A DNA stretch of 64,000 bases. Origin: Thermus igniterrae ATCC 700962 (GTDB taxonomy: Bacteria; Deinococcota; Deinococci; Deinococcales; Thermaceae). Numbering within the stretch: the stretch's first letter is position 1; each line of letters begins with the position of its first letter. The notes beneath the pieces are model-generated. The model was given only the letters and a program-made list of their open reading frames with translations, had not been told where the DNA came from and ran no database searches. The stretch is from the NCBI RefSeq assembly GCF_000376265.1, contig NZ_AQWU01000071.1:1-64000 (forward strand). Reading direction: 5' to 3'. The position numbers and the translations under genes are program-made. Shown here one piece after another: positions 17,787-24,588 of this stretch.

Positions 17787-18818
17787 ATGCGCGCACTGGC
17801 CAAGCTGAGTCCCGAAGAAGGCCTAACCCTGGTGGAACGTCCCCTGCCCGAGCCGGGCCCGGGAGAGATTCTGGTGCGGGTGGAAGCCGCCAGCATCTGC
17901 GGCACCGACCTGCACATCTGGAAGTGGGACGCCTGGGCCCAGGGGCGGATCCGCCCCCCCCTCGTCACCGGCCACGAGTTCAGTGGGGTGGTGGAGCGGG
18001 TGGGGCCCGGGGTAAAGCGGCCCCAGGTGGGGGACCACGTGAGCCTGGAAAGCCACATCGTCTGCCATACCTGCCCCGCCTGCCGCACGGGCAACTACCA
18101 TGTCTGCCTCCACACCGAGATCCTGGGGGTGGACCGGGACGGGGGCTTCGCCGAGTACGTGGTGGTGCCGGCGGAAAACGCTTGGGTCAACCCTAAGGAC
18201 CTGCCCTTTGAGGTGGCGGCCATCCTGGAACCCTTCGGCAACGCGGTGCACACGGTGTACGCGGGAAGCGGGGTCTCCGGCAAAAGTGTCCTCATCACCG
18301 GGGCGGGGCCCATCGGCCTCATGGCGGCCATGGTGGCCCGGGCCAGCGGGGCCGGGCCCATCCTGGTCTCCGACCCCAACCCCTACCGCCTGGCCTTCGC
18401 CAAGCCCTACGCCGACCGCCTCATCAACCCCCTGGAGGAGGACCTCCTCCAGGGGGTGCGCGAGGTGACGGGGAGCGGGGTGGAGGTGCTCCTGGAGTTT
18501 TCCGGGAACGAGAGCGCCATCCACCAGGGGCTTAAGGCCCTCATCCCCGGGGGGGAGGCCCGCATCCTGGGCATCCCCTCGGATCCCATCCGCTTTGACC
18601 TGGCGGGGGAGCTGGTGATGCGGGGGATCACCGCCTATGGCATCGCCGGCCGGCGGCTATGGCAGACCTGGATGCAGGGCACCGCCCTGGTCTACTCGGG
18701 CCGGGTGGACCTCACCCCCCTCATCACCCACCGCCTCCCCATGAGCCGCTACCGGGAGGCCTTCAGCCTCCTGGCCTCGGGCCAGGGGGTGAAGGTCATC
18801 CTGGACCCTAGGGCCTAG
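17787..18818 (+). CDS. tdh: L-threonine 3-dehydrogenase (zinc alcohol dehydrogenase family)
   Basis: This 343-aa protein is a medium-chain zinc dehydrogenase: [14 protein letters not shown] supplies catalytic Cys38, GHEFSG the His/Glu pair, [18 protein letters not shown] the four structural-zinc cysteines, and [24 protein letters not shown] the NAD-binding Rossmann loop. [15 protein letters not shown] and the [11 protein letters not shown] segment are characteristic of threonine 3-dehydrogenase, which oxidises threonine to 2-amino-3-ketobutyrate. It starts 12 bp after tamB; TAGCAT (17772-17777) could be a -10 box. A terminator follows. Confidence 0.87.
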   Translation: MRALAKLSPEEGLTLVERPLPEPGPGEILVRVEAASICGTDLHIWKWDAWAQGRIRPPLVTGHEFSGVVERVGPGVKRPQVGDHVSLESHIVCHTCPACRTGNYHVCLHTEILGVDRDGGFAEYVVVPAENAWVNPKDLPFEVAAILEPFGNAVHTVYAGSGVSGKSVLITGAGPIGLMAAMVARASGAGPILVSDPNPYRLAFAKPYADRLINPLEEDLLQGVREVTGSGVEVLLEFSGNESAIHQGLKALIPGGEARILGIPSDPIRFDLAGELVMRGITAYGIAGRRLWQTWMQGTALVYSGRVDLTPLITHRLPMSRYREAFSLLASGQGVKVILDPRA

Positions 18819-18834
18819 GCCTCCGGGGAAATGT

Positions 18835-18866
18835 GCCCTGGCCTTCCCGCCAGGGCCTTTCCTTTG
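18835..18866 (+). terminator. Intrinsic terminator of tdh
   Basis: GCCCTGGC pairs with GCCAGGGC around CTTCCC, followed by a pyrimidine-rich tail CTTTCCTTTG. Confidence 0.6.
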
Positions 18867-18891
18867 CTAGCCTTGGCCCAAGGAGGGAAGC

Positions 18892-19953
18892 ATGCCATCC
18901 CGTAGGCAGGTCCTTGGGGGCCTTCTAGGCGTGGCCCTGGGGCGGGCCCAGGGCTTAAGGGTGGAGGAGGTGGTGGGGGGCCTCGAGGTGCCCTGGGCCC
19001 TGGCCTTTTTGCCCGAGGGGGGTTTTCTGGTGGCGGAGCGCCCCGGGCGCATCCGCCTGGTGCGGGAGGGGCGGGTTGCCACCTACGCCGAGCTAACCGT
19101 GTACGCCCGGGGGGAGTCGGGGCTATTGGGCCTGGCCCTCCACCCCCGTTTTCCCCGGGAGCCCTACCTCTACGCCTACCGCACGGTGGAGGAGGGGGGG
19201 CTTCGCAACCAGGTGGTGCGCCTGCGGCACGAGGGGAGCCGCGGGGTCCTGGACCGGGTGGTGCTGGACGGTATCCCCGCCCGGGCCCACGGCCTGCACT
19301 CTGGGGGGCGGATCGCCTTCGGCCCTGACGGCATGCTCTACGTGACCACGGGGGAGGTCTACGAGCGGGAGCTGGCCCAGGACCTGGCCTCCCTGGGGGG
19401 CAAGATCCTCCGCCTCACCCCAGAAGGGGCCCCTGCCCCCGGCAACCCCTTCCTGGGCCGTCCGGGGGCCAGGCCCGAGGTCTACAGCCTGGGCCACCGC
19501 AACCCCCAGGGCCTGGCCTGGCACCCGGAGACGGGGGAGCTTTTCGCCAGCGAGCACGGGCCCAGCGGGGAGCAGGGCTTCGGCCACGATGAGGTGAACC
19601 TCATCGTGCCCGGGGGGAACTACGGCTGGCCAAAGGTGGTGGGCCGGGGAGAGGACCCGCGCTACCTGGACCCCCTCTACTTCTGGCCCCAGGGCTTCCC
19701 CCCGGGGAACCTGGCCTTCTTCCGGGGGGCCCTCTACGTGGCCGGCCTCCGGGGCCAGGCCCTCCTGCGCCTGGAGCTTCTGGGAGGGCGGGGGAACTGG
19801 CGGGTGGGGCGGGTGGAGACGGTGCTTTCCGGCCTTGGCCGCCTGCGGGAGGTGCAGGTGGGGCCCGATGGGGCCCTTTATGTGACCACCTCCAACCGGG
19901 ACGGGCGGGGCCAGGTGCGCCCGGGGGACGACAAGGTCCTGAGGCTCCGCTAA
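18892..19953 (+). CDS. PQQ-dependent aldose (glucose/sorbosone-type) dehydrogenase
   Basis: This 353-aa protein starts MPSRRQVLGGLLGVALGRAQG, an export signal with a twin-arginine-like RR, then a six-bladed propeller of the soluble glucose/sorbosone dehydrogenase family: EVPWALAFLPEGGFLVAERPGRI, GLLGLALHPRF, HGLHSGGRIAFGPDGMLYVTTGE, GHRNPQGLAWHPETGELFASEHG and DEVNLIVPGGNYGWP. The His in HSGGR and the SLGHRNPQG segment are typical PQQ and calcium contacts. It would oxidise aldoses in the periplasm. AAGGAGGG (18880-18887) is a strong Shine-Dalgarno site. mtnA follows after 9 nt. Confidence 0.87.
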   Translation: MPSRRQVLGGLLGVALGRAQGLRVEEVVGGLEVPWALAFLPEGGFLVAERPGRIRLVREGRVATYAELTVYARGESGLLGLALHPRFPREPYLYAYRTVEEGGLRNQVVRLRHEGSRGVLDRVVLDGIPARAHGLHSGGRIAFGPDGMLYVTTGEVYERELAQDLASLGGKILRLTPEGAPAPGNPFLGRPGARPEVYSLGHRNPQGLAWHPETGELFASEHGPSGEQGFGHDEVNLIVPGGNYGWPKVVGRGEDPRYLDPLYFWPQGFPPGNLAFFRGALYVAGLRGQALLRLELLGGRGNWRVGRVETVLSGLGRLREVQVGPDGALYVTTSNRDGRGQVRPGDDKVLRLR

Positions 19954-19962
19954 GCTTGGGGC

Positions 19963-20955
19963 GTGGAGCGCCTTCTGCCCTTTCGCCTGGCTCTGGAGGA
20001 AGGGATCTTCTGGCTTTTGGACCAGCGGCGGCTGCCTCTGGAAGAGGTCTGGGTGCCGGTGCGCACCGCCCGGGAGATGGCGGAGGCCATCCGGGCCATG
20101 GTGGTGCGGGGGGCTCCGGCCATCGGGGTCTCCGCCGCCTACGGCATGGTCCTGGCCCACCTGGCCGGGGAGTCCCCTGAGGAGGCCGACCGGCACCTGA
20201 GGATGAGCCGTCCCACGGCGGTGAACCTCTTCCACGCCCTGGATCGCATGCGCCCCCACTGGGGGGACCTGGAGGGGAGCCTGCGGGAGGCCGAGGCCCT
20301 GTGGCGGGAGGTGGAGGAGACGGAAAGGGCCATCAGCCGCCACGGGGCCCGGGTCCTGAGGGGCCAGGTCCTCACCCACTGCAACACCGGCCCCCTGGCC
20401 ACGGGGGGGTACGGCACGGCCTTGGGGGCCATCCTGGAAGGCCACCGCCAGGGGCGGGTGCGCCACGTGTGGGTGGACGAGACCCGGCCCTACCTCCAGG
20501 GGGCCCGGCTCACCGCCTACGAGCTCATGAAGGCGGGGGTCCCGGCCACCCTCATCGCCGACAACATGGCGGGCTTCCTCATGGCCAGGGGGCAGGTGGA
20601 CGCGGTGATCGTGGGGGTGGACCGCATGGCCTTGAACGGTGACTTCGCCAACAAGATCGGCACCTACAGCCTGGCAGTGCTGGCCCACCACCACGGCATC
20701 CCCTTCTACGCCGCCCTGCCGCTTTCCTCCGTGGACCCCCGCCTGGAAAGCGGGGAGGGCATCCCCATAGAGGAGCGCCCGGCGGAGGAGGTGGTGCTCC
20801 TCAAGGGGGTGCGCCTGGCCCCCGAGGGCTTTCCCGCCTACCACCCGGCCTTTGACGTGACCCCCCACCGCTTCCTCACGGGGATCGTGACGGAGAAGGG
20901 GGTGCTCTACCCCCCCTTTGACGAGGCCCTGCGCCATGCCCTGGGGCTTGCTTGA
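19963..20955 (+). CDS. mtnA: S-methyl-5-thioribose-1-phosphate isomerase
   Basis: This 330-aa protein is the eIF2B-alpha-like isomerase of methionine salvage. Motifs include AIRAMVVRGAPAIGVSAAYGM, RPTAVNLFHALDRM, LTHCNTGPLATGGYGTALG with the catalytic cysteine, WVDETRPYLQGARLTAYEL and GVDRMALNGDFANKIGTYSLAVLA with the catalytic aspartate. It converts methylthioribose 1-phosphate to methylthioribulose 1-phosphate. It begins with GTG nine bases after the sugar dehydrogenase stop. Its 3' end overlaps the ComF-like gene by 20 nt. Confidence 0.93.
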   Translation: MERLLPFRLALEEGIFWLLDQRRLPLEEVWVPVRTAREMAEAIRAMVVRGAPAIGVSAAYGMVLAHLAGESPEEADRHLRMSRPTAVNLFHALDRMRPHWGDLEGSLREAEALWREVEETERAISRHGARVLRGQVLTHCNTGPLATGGYGTALGAILEGHRQGRVRHVWVDETRPYLQGARLTAYELMKAGVPATLIADNMAGFLMARGQVDAVIVGVDRMALNGDFANKIGTYSLAVLAHHHGIPFYAALPLSSVDPRLESGEGIPIEERPAEEVVLLKGVRLAPEGFPAYHPAFDVTPHRFLTGIVTEKGVLYPPFDEALRHALGLA

Positions 20956-21550
20956 GGGGCTTCTGGGCCACGCCTGCCCGGGGTGCGGGGGGCGTTTGGA
21001 CCAGCCCCTCCTCTGTACCCCTTGCCGCCGGAGTTTGCGGGCTTTTAGGGGGAAGGAGATGGTCTACCTGGGGCTTTATGGCCGGGTGGGAGGCCTGGCC
21101 CGGGCCCTCAAGTACCGGGGCCGGCTGGGGCTTGCCCGCCTTCTGGCCCCTCCCCTGGCGCAAGGGGTGCGGGAGGCGGGGTGGGCCCTCCAGGGGGTGA
21201 CCAGCGTGCCCACCCTCCTTCCCCGCCTCCTCCGGAGGGGCTATAACCCCCCGGAGGTCCTGGCCCGGGAGCTGGCCCGCGCCCTGGGGCTTCCCTACCG
21301 CCCCTTGCTCCGCCGGGGGCGCTACACCCCCAGCCAGCCCACCCGGGGCCGGGCCCGGGGCAGGCTTCCTGCCGACCTCTTCCTTCCCGTAGCCCGGGTG
21401 GAAGGGGCCTGGCTTCTGGTGGACGATGTCCTCACCAGCGGGGCCACCTTCCTAAGGGCCAGGGAGGCCCTGCTGCGGGCAGGGGCCAGCCGGGTCTACG
21501 GCGCCTTCCTGGCGGTGCGGGACCCGGGGGCCCTAGGGCCTTACGGGTAG
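20936..21550 (+). CDS. comF: ComF-family phosphoribosyltransferase-like competence protein
   Basis: This 204-aa protein has a zinc ribbon (HACPGCGGRLDQPLLCTPCRR), a middle helix-rich part with ALKYRGRLGLARLLAP, and a C-terminal PRT fold with WLLVDDVLTSGATFLRAREAL, the PRPP-binding loop. ComF/ComFC proteins are needed for DNA uptake in naturally competent bacteria, which fits Thermus. ATG at 20936 is chosen over an upstream TTG at 20918. It is translationally coupled to mtnA by overlap. Confidence 0.85.
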   Translation: MPWGLLEGLLGHACPGCGGRLDQPLLCTPCRRSLRAFRGKEMVYLGLYGRVGGLARALKYRGRLGLARLLAPPLAQGVREAGWALQGVTSVPTLLPRLLRRGYNPPEVLARELARALGLPYRPLLRRGRYTPSQPTRGRARGRLPADLFLPVARVEGAWLLVDDVLTSGATFLRAREALLRAGASRVYGAFLAVRDPGALGPYG

Positions 21551-21579
21551 GGGGCACACTCTTCCCCGGCTGAACCCCT

Positions 21580-21606
21580 ACACTGGGGCCAAGGGGGTGG
21601 GTTCCC
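21580..21606 (+). promoter_or_regulatory. Promoter and Shine-Dalgarno site of the DUF4258 gene
   Basis: TACACT (21580-21585) fits a -10 element, followed by AAGGGGGTGGG about six bases before the GTG start. Confidence 0.4.
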
Positions 21607-22005
21607 GTGAAAAAGCTGCGCCGCCTTCCCGACCTCCTGCCCCACCTGCGGGAAGGCCGCTACCGCCTGGGCCCCCACGTGGCCAAGCACATGCTCCAGG
21701 AGGGCTTCACCGAACTGGACGTCCTCCGGGCCTTGGAATGGGGGCGGGAGCTGGCCATCTACCCCGAGGACCAGCGCATGCTGGTCCTGGGCTATATGGT
21801 CTTCCCCCCGCGGCTCAAGCTTCCCCTCCACGTGGTCCTGGAGTACGCCACCCCGCGCCAGGTGGACATCGTCACCGCCTTCATCCCCAAGGAGCCCTAC
21901 CGGGTCTACTCCCGGGCCCGGCTGGCGGCCCTTTTGCGCTACGATGGGGCTCTGGAGGAGGTGCGCTGGACCAAACCCCTAAGCCTTTACCCCGCCTGGG
22001 AATAG
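21607..22005 (+). CDS. DUF4258-like protein
   Basis: This 132-aa basic protein contains HVAKHMLQEGFTELDVLRALEWGRELAIYP and LHVVLEYATPRQVDIVTAFIP, matching the DUF4258 pattern (a His-containing helix, dV..aL..G, then a beta hairpin). That domain is short, RelE-like in fold by prediction, and of unknown function. No antitoxin-like partner is adjacent, so I do not call it a toxin. Its last 19 bp overlap the fur-like gene tail to tail. Confidence 0.6.
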   Translation: MKKLRRLPDLLPHLREGRYRLGPHVAKHMLQEGFTELDVLRALEWGRELAIYPEDQRMLVLGYMVFPPRLKLPLHVVLEYATPRQVDIVTAFIPKEPYRVYSRARLAALLRYDGALEEVRWTKPLSLYPAWE

Positions 22006-22373
22006 GGAGGGGCGCACTCCGGGCAGCGGCCGTACACCGTCACCTCATGCCCCTCGGCCTGGAAGCCGGGGGGGAGGTGCTGGGGGGAGAGGTCGCAACC
22101 CAGAAGCTCGTAAACCCGTCCGCAGCGACGGCAGAGGAAGTGGTGGTGGTGGTCCCGCCCCGCGGGCTCGTAGCGGGGAGGCTCCCCGGGCAGGGCCACG
22201 GGGGCGAGGAAGCCCTCCTCCACCAGCCCCTTCAGGGTGCGGTACACGGTGGCCAGGCCCAGGGAGGGCACCTTCCTCCTGGCCAGGTCCAGGACCTCCT
22301 GGGGGGAAAGGGGGCGGCCCGCCTCCAAAAAGGCCTCCCGGATGGCCCGCCGCTGCCGGGTGGAGCGTTCCAT
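21987..22373 (-). CDS. Fur-family metalloregulator
   Basis: This 128-aa protein is a complete Fur-family repressor: winged helix (RQRRAIREAFLEAGRPLSPQEVLDLARRKVPSLGLATVYRTLKGLVEEG) and a metal/dimerisation domain with RYEPAGRDHHHHFLCRRCG and a second C-x2-C in GRCPECA, forming the structural zinc site. Whether it senses Fe, Zn, Mn or peroxide cannot be decided from sequence; the extra histidines suggest zinc or iron. TATCCT (minus, 22380-22385) ends six bases before the ATG. It is divergent from a YibE/F gene and a palindrome lies between them. Confidence 0.88.
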   Translation of the reverse strand: MERSTRQRRAIREAFLEAGRPLSPQEVLDLARRKVPSLGLATVYRTLKGLVEEGFLAPVALPGEPPRYEPAGRDHHHHFLCRRCGRVYELLGCDLSPQHLPPGFQAEGHEVTVYGRCPECAPPYSQAG

Positions 22374-22430
22374 GCCCCTAGGATAGCAACCTGAGAAGCA
22401 GTTTTCATCCTGAGGGGATAGAGTGGGGCC
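22374..22430. promoter_or_regulatory. Shared fur/yibE control region with candidate Fur-family operator
   Basis: Both genes have a -10 box six bases before ATG: TATCCT on minus (22380-22385) and TAGAGT on plus (22419-22424). Between them lies TGAGAAGCAGTTTTCA (22392-22407), an imperfect palindrome with 6-base arms (5 of 6 matching). Its spacing places it in or next to the -35 region of both promoters, as expected for a repressor controlling both. Confidence 0.5.
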
Positions 22431-23444
22431 ATGCGCTGGCTGATGTGGCTTTGCCTCGCCCTCCTTCCCGCCCTGGCCCAGGGGGAGGGGCGCTACCTGC
22501 TCGGGCGGATCCTGGCCCTGGACCCCGCACGGGGCCTGGCCCAGGTGGAGGTGGAAGGCGGGCGGCAGGAGGCCCTGTTGCCCACCGGAGGAGGGGGGTT
22601 CCGCCCAGGGGAGCGGGTGGTCCTTTACCGGGAAGGGGGGAGGCTCTACATCACCGAGCCCGACCGCATGCCCTGGTTGCTCTCCCTCCTCGGCCTCTTC
22701 GCCCTCCTGGCCGCCCTTCTGGGCCGGGGGAAAGGGGTGAGGGGGCTTCTGGGCACTTTCCTCAGCCTCCTGGTGGTGGTCTACTTCGTGGTACCCCGGG
22801 TGGCGGCGGGGGGGAACCCCCTCCTCTACGCTTTTTTGGGGAGCCTGGGCGTGCTCTTCCTCACCCTCTACTTGGTGCACGGGGTGAACCGCAAGACCAC
22901 GGCGGCCCTCCTGGGAACCCTCCTCTCCGTGGCCTTCGTGCTGGGCCTTTCTGTCCTCTTCGTGGGGGCCATGGGCTTTACCGGCATGGCCTCGGAGGAG
23001 GCCATGCTCCTCGGGCAGTGGGGCGGGGTGGACCTGGTCTCCCTGTTCCTGGCCGGGGTGGTGGTGGGGGCCCTGGGGGCCCTCACCGACGTCACCGTCA
23101 CCCAGGCGGCGGTGGTGCAGGCCCTGGCCCATGCCAACCCCCGCTTGGGCCTTTGGGAGCTCTACCGCCGGGGGATGGAGGTGGGCTACGACCACATCGG
23201 CAGCCTGGTGAACACCCTGGTCCTGGCCTACGCCGCGGGTTCCTTGCCCCTTTTCCTCCTCCTCACCAGGGACCCCACCCCCTTGCGTTTCCTCCTCAAC
23301 ACCGAGCCCTTTGCCGCGGAGGTGGCCGCCATGGTGCTGGGCTCCTTGGGCCTCCTCCTGGCGGTGCCCCTCACCACCCTGGTGGCCGCCTGGGCCTTCC
23401 GGGGGGGGAAGGGGGGGCCCCCGGAGCACGGGCATGCCCACTGA
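22431..23444 (+). CDS. YibE/F-family membrane protein
   Basis: This 337-aa protein has a signal peptide (MRWLMWLCLALLPALAQG), a small beta domain (about 20-80: GRILALDPARGLAQVEVEGGRQEAL), then about eight transmembrane helices with the YibE/F landmarks GVNRKTTAALLGTLLSV, GGVDLVSLFLAGVVVGALGALTDVTVTQ and YDHIGSLVNTLVLAYAAGSLPLFLL. The family is a proposed transporter of unknown substrate. The C-terminus ends EHGHAH, a possible metal-binding tail, and the divergent Fur-family gene suggests a metal-linked role (inference). sbcD starts 19 bp downstream. Confidence 0.82.
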   Translation: MRWLMWLCLALLPALAQGEGRYLLGRILALDPARGLAQVEVEGGRQEALLPTGGGGFRPGERVVLYREGGRLYITEPDRMPWLLSLLGLFALLAALLGRGKGVRGLLGTFLSLLVVVYFVVPRVAAGGNPLLYAFLGSLGVLFLTLYLVHGVNRKTTAALLGTLLSVAFVLGLSVLFVGAMGFTGMASEEAMLLGQWGGVDLVSLFLAGVVVGALGALTDVTVTQAAVVQALAHANPRLGLWELYRRGMEVGYDHIGSLVNTLVLAYAAGSLPLFLLLTRDPTPLRFLLNTEPFAAEVAAMVLGSLGLLLAVPLTTLVAAWAFRGGKGGPPEHGHAH

Positions 23445-23450
23445 GGGTGG

Positions 23451-23463
23451 CATAATGGGGTCC
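23451..23463 (+). promoter_or_regulatory. -10 element of sbcD, predicted leaderless GTG start
   Basis: CATAAT (23451-23456) ends seven bases before GTG at 23464. An in-frame ATG at 23455 overlaps the hexamer and is therefore unlikely to be the start. Confidence 0.5.
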
Positions 23464-24588
23464 GTGCGCCTACTCCACACCGCGGACTGGCACCTGGGCA
23501 AGGTGCTGAAGGGGGTGGACCGTACCCCGGAGATCGGGGAGGCCCTGAAGGCCTTGCTGGAGATCGTGAGGAGGGAGGGGGTGGACCTGGTCCTGGTCTC
23601 CGGGGACCTCTTTGACCGTCCCCAGCCCTCCGCCGAGGCGGAGGCCCTGGCGGTGGAGTTTTTCCTGGAGCTGAAGGCCCTGGGGGTGCCGGCCTTGGTC
23701 ATCGCCGGCAACCACGACCCCAAGGAGCGCCTCGAGGCCCTCGCCCCCCTCTTCGCCCTGGTGGGGGTAGAGGTGCGGGGCCGGCCCCTGTTTCGGGAGG
23801 AGGGCGGGGTGGTGCGGGTGGGGGGGCTGGAGGCCGCCCTGTTGCCCTTCGTCTCCGAGCGGGTCCTGGTGAAGAAGACCTTCCAGGAGGCCGAAGACCG
23901 CCACCGCTCCTACGCGGAGGCCATGCGGCGCATCCTGGGGAACCTGCAAAGCCCCCTGATGCTGGGCCACTTCGCCGTGGAGGGGGCAAGGCCGGGGGCG
24001 GGGGAGTTCGCCTTCCACCTCACGGGGAGCTACGCGGTGCCCGCCTCGGCCCTGCCCCTTGCCGCCCGCTACCTGGCCCTGGGGCACATCCACCGGCAGC
24101 AGCAGGTCTCCGAGGCTCCCGTGGCCTGGTACCCGGGAAGCCTGGTCCAGCTGGACTTCGGCGAGGGGGAGGAGGCCGAGCGGGGGGCGCTTCTGGTGGA
24201 GCTTCCCCCTTCGGGCCCTGCCCAGGTCCATCCCATCCGGGAGCGCTGGGGAAAGCCCCTCAGGACCTACCGCCTGGCCCTGGAGGAGCTGGACGGGCGG
24301 CTTGGTGAGCTGGAGCGCTTTCCCGGTTATTTGCGCCTGGTGGTGGAGGGGAGGCTGAGCCCAGAGCAAAAGGATCGGCTTTTCCGGCACCTGCCCCACC
24401 TCCTGGCCGTGGAGGCCGCGGGGGCTCTGCCGGTGGTGGAAGCGGGGGAAAGGGGGCCGGAGCTTTCCCTCCTGGAGGCCTACGGCCGCTACCTGAAGGA
24501 GCGGGGACGGGAGGAGGAGGCCCTTTTGGAGCGGCTTGAGGCGGTGTTGCGGGAGGTGGAGCTTGAGACCCTTGCGCCTGGAACTTGA
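23464..24588 (+). CDS. sbcD: Exonuclease SbcD (Mre11 homologue)
   Basis: This 374-aa protein has the Mre11/SbcD phosphoesterase motifs: LLHTADWHLGK (metal-binding Asp and His), VSGDLFDRPQP, IAGNHDPKERL, LGHFAVEGA and LGHIHRQQ. With SbcC it forms the dimanganese nuclease that trims DNA ends and cleaves hairpins. The GTG at 23464 gives MRLLHTADWHLGK, the usual family N-terminus. sbcC starts inside its 3' end, a 26-nt overlap. Confidence 0.93.
   Translation: MRLLHTADWHLGKVLKGVDRTPEIGEALKALLEIVRREGVDLVLVSGDLFDRPQPSAEAEALAVEFFLELKALGVPALVIAGNHDPKERLEALAPLFALVGVEVRGRPLFREEGGVVRVGGLEAALLPFVSERVLVKKTFQEAEDRHRSYAEAMRRILGNLQSPLMLGHFAVEGARPGAGEFAFHLTGSYAVPASALPLAARYLALGHIHRQQQVSEAPVAWYPGSLVQLDFGEGEEAERGALLVELPPSGPAQVHPIRERWGKPLRTYRLALEELDGRLGELERFPGYLRLVVEGRLSPEQKDRLFRHLPHLLAVEAAGALPVVEAGERGPELSLLEAYGRYLKERGREEEALLERLEAVLREVELETLAPGT

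Noticed and set aside
21607-22005. Toxin of a toxin-antitoxin pair
   Set aside because: DUF4258 is RelE-like by prediction only and no antitoxin-sized gene overlaps or precedes it.
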